From assembly GCA_003517675.1 (NCBI GenBank), contig DPAC01000127.1, forward strand, positions 1 through 11,202: DNA of 11,202 bases, in the 5' to 3' direction. Below, in pieces: positions 1-7,439 of this stretch (positions are counted from its first letter, which is position 1; each line of letters opens with the position of its first letter). Source of the stretch: Porphyromonadaceae bacterium (GTDB taxonomy: Bacteria > Bacteroidota > Bacteroidia > Bacteroidales > Dysgonomonadaceae). A program made the translations under genes and the position numbers. The notes beneath the pieces are model-generated. The model did no database searches. It was not told where the DNA came from and saw nothing but the letters and a program-made list of their open reading frames with translations.

Positions 1-386
1 CCTTCGAAAACGGTCAACAGGTCCTGGCGGATGCCTGTCTTAAGGGACACCTGCTCCAAAAGCCATACATCGCCGTAGAACCGATTGACATCGTCCCCCT
101 GATACGCGGGTCGACCCTGGCTGCGCTTGCCGGACAACTTGTCGGCCAGGCTCATATCCCAGCCTTCAGGGAATATCAGTTTTGAGCGTTCCTCGTGACT
201 TGCATAGATGTAACGTGAACCTGGAATGAACTTCAGGTTCTTGTCAACGGTACCCCAGTGAAGGATCGAATACTTCCTCTTGCCCCCGGGTGTCACAGTG
301 TAAGGATGTGTGGATGCGTACATGTAACCTCCGTTCTTATGGATTGAAATCCTGTAGATGCTCTCTTCTCTTGTTGGTCTTGCCAT
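1..386 (-). CDS. Transposase, IS4 superfamily / IS1634-like, N-terminal part
   Basis: The reverse strand reads from ATG at 386 down to the window edge without a stop, giving 128 codons; the C-terminus is outside the window. The protein begins MARPTREESIYRISIHKNGG and continues with a basic, aromatic-rich segment (KRKYSILHWGTVDKN, about residues 36-50) and a stretch ending GIRQDLLTVFEG. I recognise this as the N-terminal region of a large transposase common in Bacteroidales insertion sequences, of the IS4 superfamily and most like IS1634. The DDE catalytic core would lie further along and is not visible, so activity cannot be judged. The gene points away from the helicase remnant that it abuts. 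Family assignment is from memory of related proteins: confident that it is a transposase, less so about the exact IS family. Confidence 0.82.
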   Translation of the reverse strand, partial: MARPTREESIYRISIHKNGGYMYASTHPYTVTPGGKRKYSILHWGTVDKNLKFIPGSRYIYASHEERSKLIFPEGWDMSLADKLSGKRSQGRPAYQGDDVNRFYGDVWLLEQVSLKTGIRQDLLTVFE

Positions 387-397
387 GGCGACGTCAT

Positions 398-506
398 ATT
401 AGTTATACAAATGTACAATTAATATTCCACAAAAACAAAACCTTTGAGATTTTTATTTTGTTAATTATCTGTTTATTGAAGCAATTCTGCTTAATTAGTT
501 GTACAA
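398..506. repeat. Pair of 13-bp direct repeats in the IS leader
   Basis: ATTAGTTATACAA at 398-410 recurs as ATTAGTTGTACAA at 494-506 with one mismatch, 96 bp apart. The first copy is 11 bp from the transposase start and the second is close to the inferred IS end. GTACAATT also occurs at 413-420 and 501-508. Repeated sites of this kind can be transposase-binding sites or promoter elements; that role is inference. The rest of 387-523 is AT-rich and shows no gene. Confidence 0.4.
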
Positions 507-523
507 TTTATTGAAAAACTCAC

Positions 524-2956
524 GTGGGACTGGGCAAAACATTCACTGCCCTGGCGGTGATCAAGTATTATGAGAACCGGAACAAGTCGGTGCTGGTTCT
601 CTGCCCCAAGAAGTTGGGTGATAACTGGATGACCTTCCGCAGCAACCTGACCAACAACCCCATTGCCAAAGACCGGCTGCGGTACGATGTGCTCTATCAT
701 ACCGATCTGTCGCGTGAGAATGGTATTTCCAATGGCCTGCCTCTCAATAGAATCAACTGGGGCAACTACGACCTGGTGGTAATCGATGAAAGTCATAATT
801 TCCGCAACGGGGGACAGATCTACGGTGATGAAGAGAAGAAGGAGAACCGTTACCTGAAGCTGCTCAATAAGGTAATTCGCACCGGTGTGCGTACCAAGGT
901 GCTGATGCTTTCCGCTACTCCTGTCAATAACCGATTCTTCGATTTGCGTAATCAGCTCGCACTTGCATACGAAGGGGAACCCGGGAAAATTGAGCAGCTG
1001 CTGAACACCAATCAGAGCATCGATGATATTTTCCGTCAGGCACAGGCTGCCTATAACCGGTGGAGTAAGCTGGATGCCCCTCAACGAACGACAAACGCGC
1101 TGCTCGACATGTTGAGCTTCGACTTCTTTGAGCTACTCGATAGTGTCACCATAGCCCGATCCAGGAAACATATTCAAGAATACTACGACACCACTGCCGT
1201 TGGTAGTTTTCCAAAACGGTTGAAACCAATCTCCATCCGCCCGTCGCTTACTCTGAAGAACGGAGCCATCAATTACGATGAGATTTATCAGTTGCTCTCC
1301 CAGCTTAACCTGAGTATCTATACACCCTCGGAGTTTGTCTTTCCAAGCCGGCAGGAGAAGTACGAGAAAGAGTATGGAAGGGATATGGGTAACACCTTTT
1401 TTCGTCAGTCCGACCGTGAAAAGGGTATCCAGCGGCTGATGAACATCAACCTGCTGAAACGGCTGGAGAGCTCGGTCCATTCGTTTCGTTTAACCGTTTC
1501 CAAGGTCAAGCAGCTGATTGATGATACCCTCGAAACCATCAACTCCAAGAGTTATACCGAATCGTTTGAAGTAGAAGGGTTAGTCAATGAAAACGACCTG
1601 GAGATCGATGACCAGAATACCGACCTCTTCGTGGGAAGAAAAGTGAAGATATCCCTGGCCGATATGGATACTGCTTCCTGGGCTGATGACCTGTCTCACG
1701 ATAGTGCTATTCTGCACGAGCTGCTCTATTTTGTCAATGACATTACCCCTGAGCACGACTACAAACTGCAGACACTGCTCTCGGTTATCGATGATAAGAT
1801 GGCACACCCCATCAATGGGGATAACAAGAAGATTTTAATCTTCACCGCTTTCTCCGACACATCGGAATACCTCTACGAACATGTCAGTGCCCATGTTAAA
1901 CAGCAATACGGGCTCAACACCGCACTGATCTCCGGATCGGTGGAAGGCCGATCCACCTGTCCACGGCTACGTAACGACATGAACACCGTGCTTACCTGCT
2001 TCTCCCCAATCTCCAAGCAGAAAGAATTGATTATGCCGGAGAATCACCATGTGATCGACGTCCTGATTGCCACAGACTGTATTTCCGAGGGACAGAACCT
2101 TCAAGACTGTGACTACCTGATCAACTATGATATCCATTGGAACCCGGTGCGCATCATCCAGCGGTTCGGACGGATCGACCGTATTGGAAGTCGAAACGAG
2201 GTAATTCAGCTGGTCAATTTCTGGCCTGACCTCTCGCTCGATGATTACATCAACCTGAAAGCAAGGGTAGAAACACGCATGAAGATCTCGGTGATGACCG
2301 CCACCGGTGATGACAATCCCATCAGCGAGGAGGAGAAGGGCGACCTGGAATATCGCAAGCAGCAACTACAACGGCTGATGGATGAAGTGGTCGATATTGA
2401 AGAGATGAACAGTGGTATTTCAATAATGGATCTTGGCTTGAACGAGTTTAGGCTCGACCTGCTTGAATACATGAAATCCGATCCCGACATCAACCATGCT
2501 CCATTCGGGCTGCATGCCATTGTGGAAGCCGGTGATGATGCACCCGAAGGTGTTTTTTACATCCTGAAGAACATCAGCAACGGGGTGAACATCGACAACC
2601 AGAACCGCTTGCATCCTTTCTACATGGTATACATCTCATCCAATGAGGAGGTGATCTGCAATCATCTCTCCCCGAAGAAGCTGCTGGACCTGATGCGTCA
2701 CCTCTGCAAGGGACAGTCTGAGCCGATCCTGGATTTGTGTCGCAAATTTAACCTCGAGACGCACGATGGCCGAAAGATGGATCAATATTCCCGTCTACTG
2801 GAATCAGCCATAGGATCTATTGTTCAGGTGAAAACCGAAAAGGAAATTGAAAGCTTCTTCACGGCTGCCGACACCATACCTACTGGAACTGCCATCAAGG
2901 GACTGCATGACTTTGAACTGATCTGCTTTCTGGTTGTAAAACATAAATCATTCTGA
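524..2956 (+). CDS. SNF2/DEAD-like helicase, 5'-truncated by an IS
   Basis: An 810-residue superfamily 2 helicase body. Motifs in order, numbered from the GTG at 524: Walker A GLGKT (2-6), motif II DESHNFRN (88-95), motif III LSATPVNNR (129-137), then the second RecA-like domain with ILIFTAF (437-443), DVLIATDCISEGQNLQ (from 512) and the arginine-finger motif QRFGRIDR (546-553). The last ~220 residues have no motif I recognise. Relatives carry a few hundred residues before Walker A, often with a phospholipase D-like domain (family knowledge, moderately sure). Here the frame starts at Walker A itself, with TGA at 512-514 and IS sequence beyond. The GTG is merely the first possible start codon; it has no Shine-Dalgarno sequence and is probably an internal valine codon. 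The gene is likely a remnant, but its frame is otherwise undamaged and it runs into the DUF4391 gene after two bases, so they were one operon. Confidence 0.88.
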   Translation: MGLGKTFTALAVIKYYENRNKSVLVLCPKKLGDNWMTFRSNLTNNPIAKDRLRYDVLYHTDLSRENGISNGLPLNRINWGNYDLVVIDESHNFRNGGQIYGDEEKKENRYLKLLNKVIRTGVRTKVLMLSATPVNNRFFDLRNQLALAYEGEPGKIEQLLNTNQSIDDIFRQAQAAYNRWSKLDAPQRTTNALLDMLSFDFFELLDSVTIARSRKHIQEYYDTTAVGSFPKRLKPISIRPSLTLKNGAINYDEIYQLLSQLNLSIYTPSEFVFPSRQEKYEKEYGRDMGNTFFRQSDREKGIQRLMNINLLKRLESSVHSFRLTVSKVKQLIDDTLETINSKSYTESFEVEGLVNENDLEIDDQNTDLFVGRKVKISLADMDTASWADDLSHDSAILHELLYFVNDITPEHDYKLQTLLSVIDDKMAHPINGDNKKILIFTAFSDTSEYLYEHVSAHVKQQYGLNTALISGSVEGRSTCPRLRNDMNTVLTCFSPISKQKELIMPENHHVIDVLIATDCISEGQNLQDCDYLINYDIHWNPVRIIQRFGRIDRIGSRNEVIQLVNFWPDLSLDDYINLKARVETRMKISVMTATGDDNPISEEEKGDLEYRKQQLQRLMDEVVDIEEMNSGISIMDLGLNEFRLDLLEYMKSDPDINHAPFGLHAIVEAGDDAPEGVFYILKNISNGVNIDNQNRLHPFYMVYISSNEEVICNHLSPKKLLDLMRHLCKGQSEPILDLCRKFNLETHDGRKMDQYSRLLESAIGSIVQVKTEKEIESFFTAADTIPTGTAIKGLHDFELICFLVVKHKSF

Positions 2957-2958
2957 TC

Positions 2959-3612
2959 ATGATTCAGTTCCCCTCATCCACTCGTAAGGATATCCGGCTC
3001 CCCAAGGAGAGCTTTTATACCCATGCCACGCTGACTCCCGCCATAAAAAGGGCGATGGTAGATGATATTGAGCAGATCGTCTGGAGCCATACCCTCACAG
3101 CCGAAACCCTCAACGTGAACAGGAGTGATAAGGTGCGGCAGATAGACGTGCTGACCGTCTTCCTCAAAAAACGGGAATGTAGCGAGAAGATCTTTGAGGT
3201 GATTGAGAGAGCCATCCCACGCCATATCCTCTTTGTCCTTAGGTTTAAAAACGAATGCCGCCTGCTGATTCACTACAAGGAAGCCTATGAGAACGCGAAA
3301 GGGAAATACCGGATTGTGGAATCATATACAACCGACTGGCAACCCGAGGAGGAGGTCTCTTTGACCATCTTCGGACTCGACCTGGAACGCATTTACCACA
3401 ACTTTGTCTATCAGATAGCGGGTAATAAATTGACAAAAGAGCCTGGCCAGGAACTCGGCAAGGCAGTAGAAAAGCATCAGGAAGCGGAGAAGATCAGAAA
3501 CAGAATTGCCCGGCTGGAAGCCAAAATGCGTGATGAGGTGCAGTTTAATCTTCAGATGCAACTGTCGGCAGAGATAAAAGCGTTAAAGAAAAAATTATCC
3601 GATAATACATAA
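2959..3612 (+). CDS. DUF4391 domain-containing protein
   Basis: A 217-residue soluble protein with no signal peptide or membrane segment. The N-terminal pattern (FPSSTRKDIRLPKESFY, then TPAIKRAMVDDIEQIVW, then PRHILFVLRF at 87-96 and IHYKEAY at 104-110) matches my memory of the DUF4391 family, whose biochemical role is not known to me. Residues about 165-212 are rich in E, K, R and A with heptad-like spacing and probably form a coiled coil, suggesting oligomerisation or binding to a partner. The ATG follows the helicase stop with a two-base gap, so the two genes are almost certainly co-translated, and the helicase is the natural partner. DUF4391 genes are, in my recollection, found beside SNF2-type helicases and type III R-M genes. 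Since the IS removed the native promoter, expression now depends on read-through or an IS-derived promoter. Confidence 0.82.
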   Translation: MIQFPSSTRKDIRLPKESFYTHATLTPAIKRAMVDDIEQIVWSHTLTAETLNVNRSDKVRQIDVLTVFLKKRECSEKIFEVIERAIPRHILFVLRFKNECRLLIHYKEAYENAKGKYRIVESYTTDWQPEEEVSLTIFGLDLERIYHNFVYQIAGNKLTKEPGQELGKAVEKHQEAEKIRNRIARLEAKMRDEVQFNLQMQLSAEIKALKKKLSDNT

Positions 3613-3617
3613 AGATA

Positions 3618-3641
3618 TGAGTACAATATTTTGAGTACAAT
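3618..3641 (+). repeat. Direct repeat TGAGTACAAT, two copies
   Basis: TGAGTACAAT occurs at 3618-3627 and again at 3632-3641, a 14-bp period. A looser third copy, TGAATACAAG, lies at 3701-3710. Short spaced repeats just upstream of a regulator gene could be binding sites; nothing more can be said from sequence alone. Confidence 0.4.
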
Positions 3642-3654
3642 TTCTGCAAACAAA

Positions 3655-3695
3655 CTTTGTAGATTACAACAAATTTTTGCATCCTGTAATCAAAG
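3655..3695. promoter_or_regulatory. Interrupted inverted repeat, candidate AbiEi operator
   Basis: CTTTGTAGATTACA (3655-3668) faces TGTAATCAAAG (3685-3695). GATTACA/TGTAATC pair perfectly over seven bases, and CTTT/AAAG pair further out, offset by a three-base insertion in the left arm. The spacer is 16 bp. The position, about 90 bp ahead of the abiEi start and inside the only promoter-sized gap, fits an autoregulatory operator as described for AbiEi antitoxins. The function is inference. Confidence 0.4.
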
Positions 3696-3759
3696 AGGTT
3701 TGAATACAAGATTTTTTGAGAATATGTTATCAAATTGAATTATTATTCGTATCATTGTA

Positions 3760-3776
3760 GTCAGGTTTAGGCTGAC
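3760..3776 (+). promoter_or_regulatory. Small hairpin next to the abiEi start
   Basis: GTCAG (3760-3764) and CTGAC (3772-3776) pair around a seven-base loop, ending nine bases before the ATG at 3786. ATT and AAT flank the arms with a short bulge. It may affect ribosome access or be a second antitoxin-binding site, but a five-base stem in AT-rich DNA could be chance. Confidence 0.25.
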
Positions 3777-3785
3777 AATTTGCTT

Positions 3786-4607
3786 ATGCAGGAAAAGAAT
3801 ATATCTTCACAATCAGGTAAACTCTTGAGTTATTTTCATAACCAGGGGATTCGATGTTTTAACTTCACCGATGCTTACCAAGCCATGTCCGAGATGAAAC
3901 ACGGCACGGTAAGAGAATTGTTGAGTGATATGACAAGAAGAGGGTTGTTGATGCGCTTGAAACAGGGTGTATATTATATCATACCCTACGAAGCCGATTC
4001 AAAGACCTTTATGCCTGAATGGCATGTAATTGCACAATACCTTGTGAACGACGCCGATTATTACATTGGCTATTATTCCGCCTTACACATTCACAACCTG
4101 ATTACCCAGCCATCGCTGAAAGAACAAATCGTGGTATCCAAGCAAATACGCCCTTCGGTACTCTTGATTAAAGACATTCCCTTTCAGTTTATCTACCATA
4201 ACACCATGCATTTTTTTGGAACAAAAAAAGTGTGGATCGACAGTTTTCACAAAGTAAATTGTTCAGATGTCGAAAAGACGATCATCGACTGTTTGTACAG
4301 ACCCGATTATGCCGGAGGGATTGTAGAAATAGCCAGAGCTATACATCAGTCAAAAGATTCCCTTCGGTTTGATAAGCTTCTGGATTACGCAAAACGATTC
4401 AATAGTCCGGCCGTCATCAAACGACTTGGGTTTTTACTGGAAACATTAAACATGGAGCACAGCATAATTAATGATTTGCTACAATTAAGAACCACAGCTT
4501 ATGTTTTGCTGGATCCCGAATTACCGTCAAATGGAAAATATACAGATCGTTGGCGGATACGTGTAAATATTGATCTCGAAACGCTCATCTCAGCCATTTA
4601 CCAATGA
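3786..4607 (+). CDS. abiEi: AbiEi family antitoxin / transcriptional regulator
   Basis: A 273-residue protein starting at ATG 3786; an in-frame TTG two codons upstream is possible but less likely. Residues about 10-67 form a winged helix-turn-helix-like domain ending GLLMRLKQGVYYIIP (53-67), which is typical of AbiEi antitoxins. The segment DYYIGYYSALHIHNL (91-105) opens the C-terminal AbiEi domain. In this family the antitoxin counters a nucleotidyltransferase toxin without binding it stably (a type IV toxin-antitoxin system) and represses its own promoter. The stop overlaps the next gene's start in ATGA (4604-4607), the usual coupling of abiEi and abiEii. Base composition is lower in GC than the helicase: 19 of 60 bases at 4201-4260 against 28 of 60 at 2101-2160, hinting at separate acquisition. 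The gene carries T7 and A7 tracts at 4211-4217 and 4223-4229. Confidence 0.88.
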   Translation: MQEKNISSQSGKLLSYFHNQGIRCFNFTDAYQAMSEMKHGTVRELLSDMTRRGLLMRLKQGVYYIIPYEADSKTFMPEWHVIAQYLVNDADYYIGYYSALHIHNLITQPSLKEQIVVSKQIRPSVLLIKDIPFQFIYHNTMHFFGTKKVWIDSFHKVNCSDVEKTIIDCLYRPDYAGGIVEIARAIHQSKDSLRFDKLLDYAKRFNSPAVIKRLGFLLETLNMEHSIINDLLQLRTTAYVLLDPELPSNGKYTDRWRIRVNIDLETLISAIYQ

Positions 4608-5404
4608 TTCTACCTGCCGAAATACAAAGAAAAGCCTCTTTTGCAGGAGTCAGAGACCAGCAGATTGAAAAGGATTATGTACTGAGCTGGATACTCAATG
4701 GCATTGCACACTATCATCCATTGTCCCATTCTCTGGCCTTTAAAGGAGGAACAGTACTCAAAAAGTTCTATTTCAGAGACTATCGTTTTTCAGAAGATCT
4801 TGACTTTACACTTTTAACCCCGGATGTTTCAAACGCAACCATATATCAGCAGTTTCAAGAGGTCTTTGAATTTGTGAGAGAGGAAGCAAATATTCCCTTA
4901 GAAATCATTGACGATAACGAGCATGAAGATGGCGGCATTAATTTCTACATCGGGTATATCGGACCACTTGGGGGGCTAAGCCGTAACAAGAAAATCAAAG
5001 TGGATATTTCCAAAACGGAGCTCATGGTTTATCAACCGGTTGTAAGGACTTGTTTTAAAGAATATTCCGATCTGGATCTGTTTGATTTGCATTGCTATAC
5101 ACTGGAAGAAATTATGGTTGAAAAAATGCGCTCAGTAATGCAGCGCATGCAAGCCCGTGATTATTATGATATCTGGTATCTATTAGAAGAACATGGAATA
5201 GATGTGGCTTTCATTGCCAGGGAGTTTTCTGACAAGTGCCATCATAAAGGGCTGGATCCGGCTGCTTTCTTTATAAAATTACAACAGCGAATTCCCCAAT
5301 ACAAAGCTCGTTGGAAAAGTTCATTACATGAACAAATCAAAGACTTACCCGATTTTGAGCTGGTGGACAGAGAAGTCCAAAGGAAATTGAAGAAAATGAA
5401 ATAG
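4604..5404 (+). CDS. abiEii: AbiEii/AbiGii family nucleotidyltransferase toxin
   Basis: A 266-residue nucleotidyltransferase-fold toxin. The conserved motifs are present: KGGTVLKK (47-54), the metal-binding SEDLDF (63-68, with D66 and probably D/E neighbours as ligands), KVDIS (132-136) and the C-terminal EKMRSVMQRMQARDYYD (173-189). These are the hallmarks of AbiEii (DUF1814) proteins, some of which modify tRNA or block growth to abort phage infection; the substrate here is not predictable. All motifs look intact, so the toxin should be active. The ATG lies within the last codons of abiEi, giving translational coupling with antitoxin first. Only 14 bp separate its stop from mod, so the methyltransferase is probably transcribed from the abiE promoter. 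Confidence 0.92.
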   Translation: MILPAEIQRKASFAGVRDQQIEKDYVLSWILNGIAHYHPLSHSLAFKGGTVLKKFYFRDYRFSEDLDFTLLTPDVSNATIYQQFQEVFEFVREEANIPLEIIDDNEHEDGGINFYIGYIGPLGGLSRNKKIKVDISKTELMVYQPVVRTCFKEYSDLDLFDLHCYTLEEIMVEKMRSVMQRMQARDYYDIWYLLEEHGIDVAFIAREFSDKCHHKGLDPAAFFIKLQQRIPQYKARWKSSLHEQIKDLPDFELVDREVQRKLKKMK

Positions 5405-5418
5405 AAATAACATATGCA

Positions 5419-7413
5419 ATGGAAAAATTAACACAGGAAACCGTGAACTTCACGGAGAAAAATATCGACAGGATAGCCGCTCTATTCCCTAGTGCGATTA
5501 CCGAAACAAAAGATGCCGACGGCAAACTGAAACGCGTCGTGAACTTCGATCATTTGAAACAACTGCTTTCCGATGAGGTGGCTGATGGGGATGAATGCTA
5601 CGAGTTCACCTGGGTGGGGAAGAAACAATCCATCATTGAGGGAAACCGTCCCATTCGCAAAACACTTCGACCCTGTAAGGAGGAGAGCAAGAACTGGGAC
5701 AGTACCGAAAATCTCTATATTGAAGGTGACAACCTCGACGTGTTAAAGCTTCTGCAAAACTCCTACCTGAGCAAGGTGAAGATGATCTACATCGATCCCC
5801 CTTACAATACCGGGAACGATTTTGTCTACCGCGACAATTTCAAGGTGTCAAAAGAGGATTACGAGGAAGAGTTGGGTCTGTTCGATGAGGAAGAAAACCG
5901 GCTGTTTAAAAACACTGAGTCCAACGGTCGTTTTCACTCCGACTGGTGCAGCATGATGTATCCCCGTCTGCAATTAGCCCGCAACCTGTTGACGGATGAT
6001 GGAGTGATTTTTATTTCGATTGATGACAATGAGGTTCATAATTTGCGAAAGATTTGTGATGAAGTGTTTGGGGAAGAGAATTTTGTAGCAAATTTCATTT
6101 GGCGTGGTGGAAGAAGAAATGCAGCTAAATTCATATCTACTTCGCATGAATATATGATGTGTTACTCAAAAAGTATCAATTATTGTAATGAAATGAATAT
6201 TTCATGGCACGAAAAAAAGAAAGGACTTGATGAAATCTATCAAAAAGCAAATGAACTTCTAAAGTTGTCAAAAAATGATTATTCTAAAGCTTCTAAATTA
6301 CTTAAAGAATGGTATAATTCACTAAATGATGGCAATGAAAGTAAGAAGCATTCACATTATTGTTATATAGATGAAGTAGGTGTTTACTTTGCTTCAGATA
6401 TATCAAGAGGAGGAGGTGGAGGTCCAAAATGGGAGGTAAAAAATCCTAATACAGGTAATTATGTAACAACTCCGACTCGTGGATGGGCATATTCGAAGCC
6501 AGAAGATTTAAATAGAGATATAGAAAATGGATTAATTCATTTTAACGGAGATGGTGTCCCCTGTAAAAAAAGATATTTAAAAGATAATGAAACACAATTA
6601 ATGGAAACTGTCTTTTACAGAGATAGGCGTGGTAGTAGTAAAAGACTCACAAATCTTTTAAATGGAAATATTTTTGATTTTCCGAAAGATGAAAATATAA
6701 TAAAAGGATTTATAGATTCATTTGCAAATTTTGATTCCATCATTCTCGATTTCTTCTCCGGCTCTGCAACAACCGCCCATGCGGTCATGCAACTCAATGC
6801 GGAAGACGGTGGTAACCGTAAGTTCATTATGGTTCAGCTGCCGGAAGAGACAGATAAAAAATCAGAAGCATACAAAGCTGGATACAAAAACATTTGCGAA
6901 ATCGGGAAAGAACGTATTCGCAGGGCCGGGAAAAAGATTGAGGAGGAGCTGAAAGCAAAATCAAAAGAGGGAGAGTTGTTCCAGGATGAAGAGCGTAAAA
7001 CTCCGGACACCGGTTTCCGGGTACTGAAAGTGGACAGCACCAATATGAAGGATGTCTATTACAGTCCCTCTCAATACAACCAGCAGATGCTTCTGGATCT
7101 GGAAAGCAATATCAAGGAAGACCGTACCGATATTGACCTGCTGTACGGGGTACTGCTTGACTGGGGTGTACCGCTTTCATTGCCGCATATTACCGAAAAA
7201 ATCGGTGGAAAGGAGGTGCACTTTGTGAATGATACCGACCTTGTGGCCTGTTTTGAAGAGCATGTGCCGCAAGAGGTGATCCGGGAGATTGCCAGACGGA
7301 AACCGTTACGGGTTGTGTTCCGTGACAGCTCGTTCCGTAACAGTCCGGACAAGATCAACGTCACGGAGATATTTAAAACGCTTTCTCCTGAAACAACCAT
7401 TAAGGTGATTTAA
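5419..7413 (+). CDS. mod: Type III R-M system DNA methyltransferase (Mod)
   Basis: A 664-residue adenine-N6 DNA methyltransferase. Motif order is catalytic DPPYNTG (126-132) first and S-adenosylmethionine-binding DFFSGSATTAHAV (444-456) later, the beta-class arrangement of type III Mod subunits. Between them, residues ~196-439 form the target-recognition domain, including a glycine run (RGGGGGP, 330-336). The C-terminal ~200 residues match the subunit-interaction part of Mod. It methylates one strand of a short asymmetric site, protects host DNA and supplies specificity to Res. ATG 5419 is chosen because it lies 14 bp after abiEii; an ATG at 5414 is out of frame. The central part (about 6005-6735) is far more AT-rich than both ends, a sign of domain exchange. 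Length and motifs are complete. Confidence 0.94.
   Translation: MEKLTQETVNFTEKNIDRIAALFPSAITETKDADGKLKRVVNFDHLKQLLSDEVADGDECYEFTWVGKKQSIIEGNRPIRKTLRPCKEESKNWDSTENLYIEGDNLDVLKLLQNSYLSKVKMIYIDPPYNTGNDFVYRDNFKVSKEDYEEELGLFDEEENRLFKNTESNGRFHSDWCSMMYPRLQLARNLLTDDGVIFISIDDNEVHNLRKICDEVFGEENFVANFIWRGGRRNAAKFISTSHEYMMCYSKSINYCNEMNISWHEKKKGLDEIYQKANELLKLSKNDYSKASKLLKEWYNSLNDGNESKKHSHYCYIDEVGVYFASDISRGGGGGPKWEVKNPNTGNYVTTPTRGWAYSKPEDLNRDIENGLIHFNGDGVPCKKRYLKDNETQLMETVFYRDRRGSSKRLTNLLNGNIFDFPKDENIIKGFIDSFANFDSIILDFFSGSATTAHAVMQLNAEDGGNRKFIMVQLPEETDKKSEAYKAGYKNICEIGKERIRRAGKKIEEELKAKSKEGELFQDEERKTPDTGFRVLKVDSTNMKDVYYSPSQYNQQMLLDLESNIKEDRTDIDLLYGVLLDWGVPLSLPHITEKIGGKEVHFVNDTDLVACFEEHVPQEVIREIARRKPLRVVFRDSSFRNSPDKINVTEIFKTLSPETTIKVI
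6005..6735 (+). other. AT-rich target-recognition segment within mod
   Basis: Codon choice and composition change sharply inside mod while the frame stays open. By hand count, 5641-5700 has 32 of 60 G+C, 6241-6300 has 14 of 60, 6301-6360 has 17 of 60, 6541-6600 has 17 of 60, and 7021-7080 returns to 26 of 60. The segment corresponds to residues ~196-439, between the two catalytic motifs, where type III Mod proteins carry the target-recognition domain. Boundaries are approximate. Replacement of this domain by recombination is well known in type III mod genes and would change the recognised DNA site. Confidence 0.7.
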
Positions 7414-7439
7414 TGCTACTACAATGACGTAACAAATTA

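Larger units (their letters stand above)
1..523 (-). mobile_element. Partial insertion sequence (transposase start plus IS end)
   Basis: The segment holds the start of a transposase gene and about 137 bp of AT-rich leader, and ends where coding sequence for the middle of a helicase suddenly begins. In the helicase frame there is a TGA at 512-514 and then K-T-H immediately before VGLGKT, so the helicase reading frame is lost no more than about four codons upstream of the Walker A motif. The outer IS boundary is therefore inferred to lie between about 511 and 523. The other end of the element and the target-site duplication are outside the window, so the terminal inverted repeat cannot be verified. 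A small hairpin (AAGCA/TGCTT, 479-492) lies just inside the end. Confidence 0.65.
3613..3785 (+). promoter_or_regulatory. AT-rich promoter/operator region ahead of abiEi
   Basis: This is the only spacer between the helicase/DUF4391 pair and the abiE-mod genes, so it should hold the promoter for abiEi, abiEii and mod. It contains a direct repeat (3618-3641), an interrupted inverted repeat (3655-3695) and a small hairpin (3760-3776) near the abiEi start. A possible Bacteroidetes-style promoter is TTTG at 3699-3702 with TATGTTAT at 3723-3730, but the latter matches the TAnnTTTG consensus only partly. AbiEi antitoxins of this family are known to repress their own operon by binding inverted repeats, which makes an operator here likely. 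No open frame and no intrinsic terminator for the upstream gene are visible. Confidence 0.5.

Noticed and set aside
290..514. Small plus-strand frame across the IS leader
   Set aside because: It overlaps the transposase start on the other strand, has no domain and no ribosome-binding site, and its composition follows the AT-rich spacer.
491..1084. Long open frame on the minus strand opposite the helicase start (about 197 codons)
   Set aside because: It lies opposite strong helicase motifs, has no recognisable domain, and similar antisense frames occur opposite most GC-richer genes here (for example 1133-1480 and 1967-2365).
6408..6425. GGA-type short repeat in mod as a phase-variation tract
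   Set aside because: It is a three-base-unit run encoding glycines (RGGGGGP) and would not shift the frame; too short and irregular to act as a switch.
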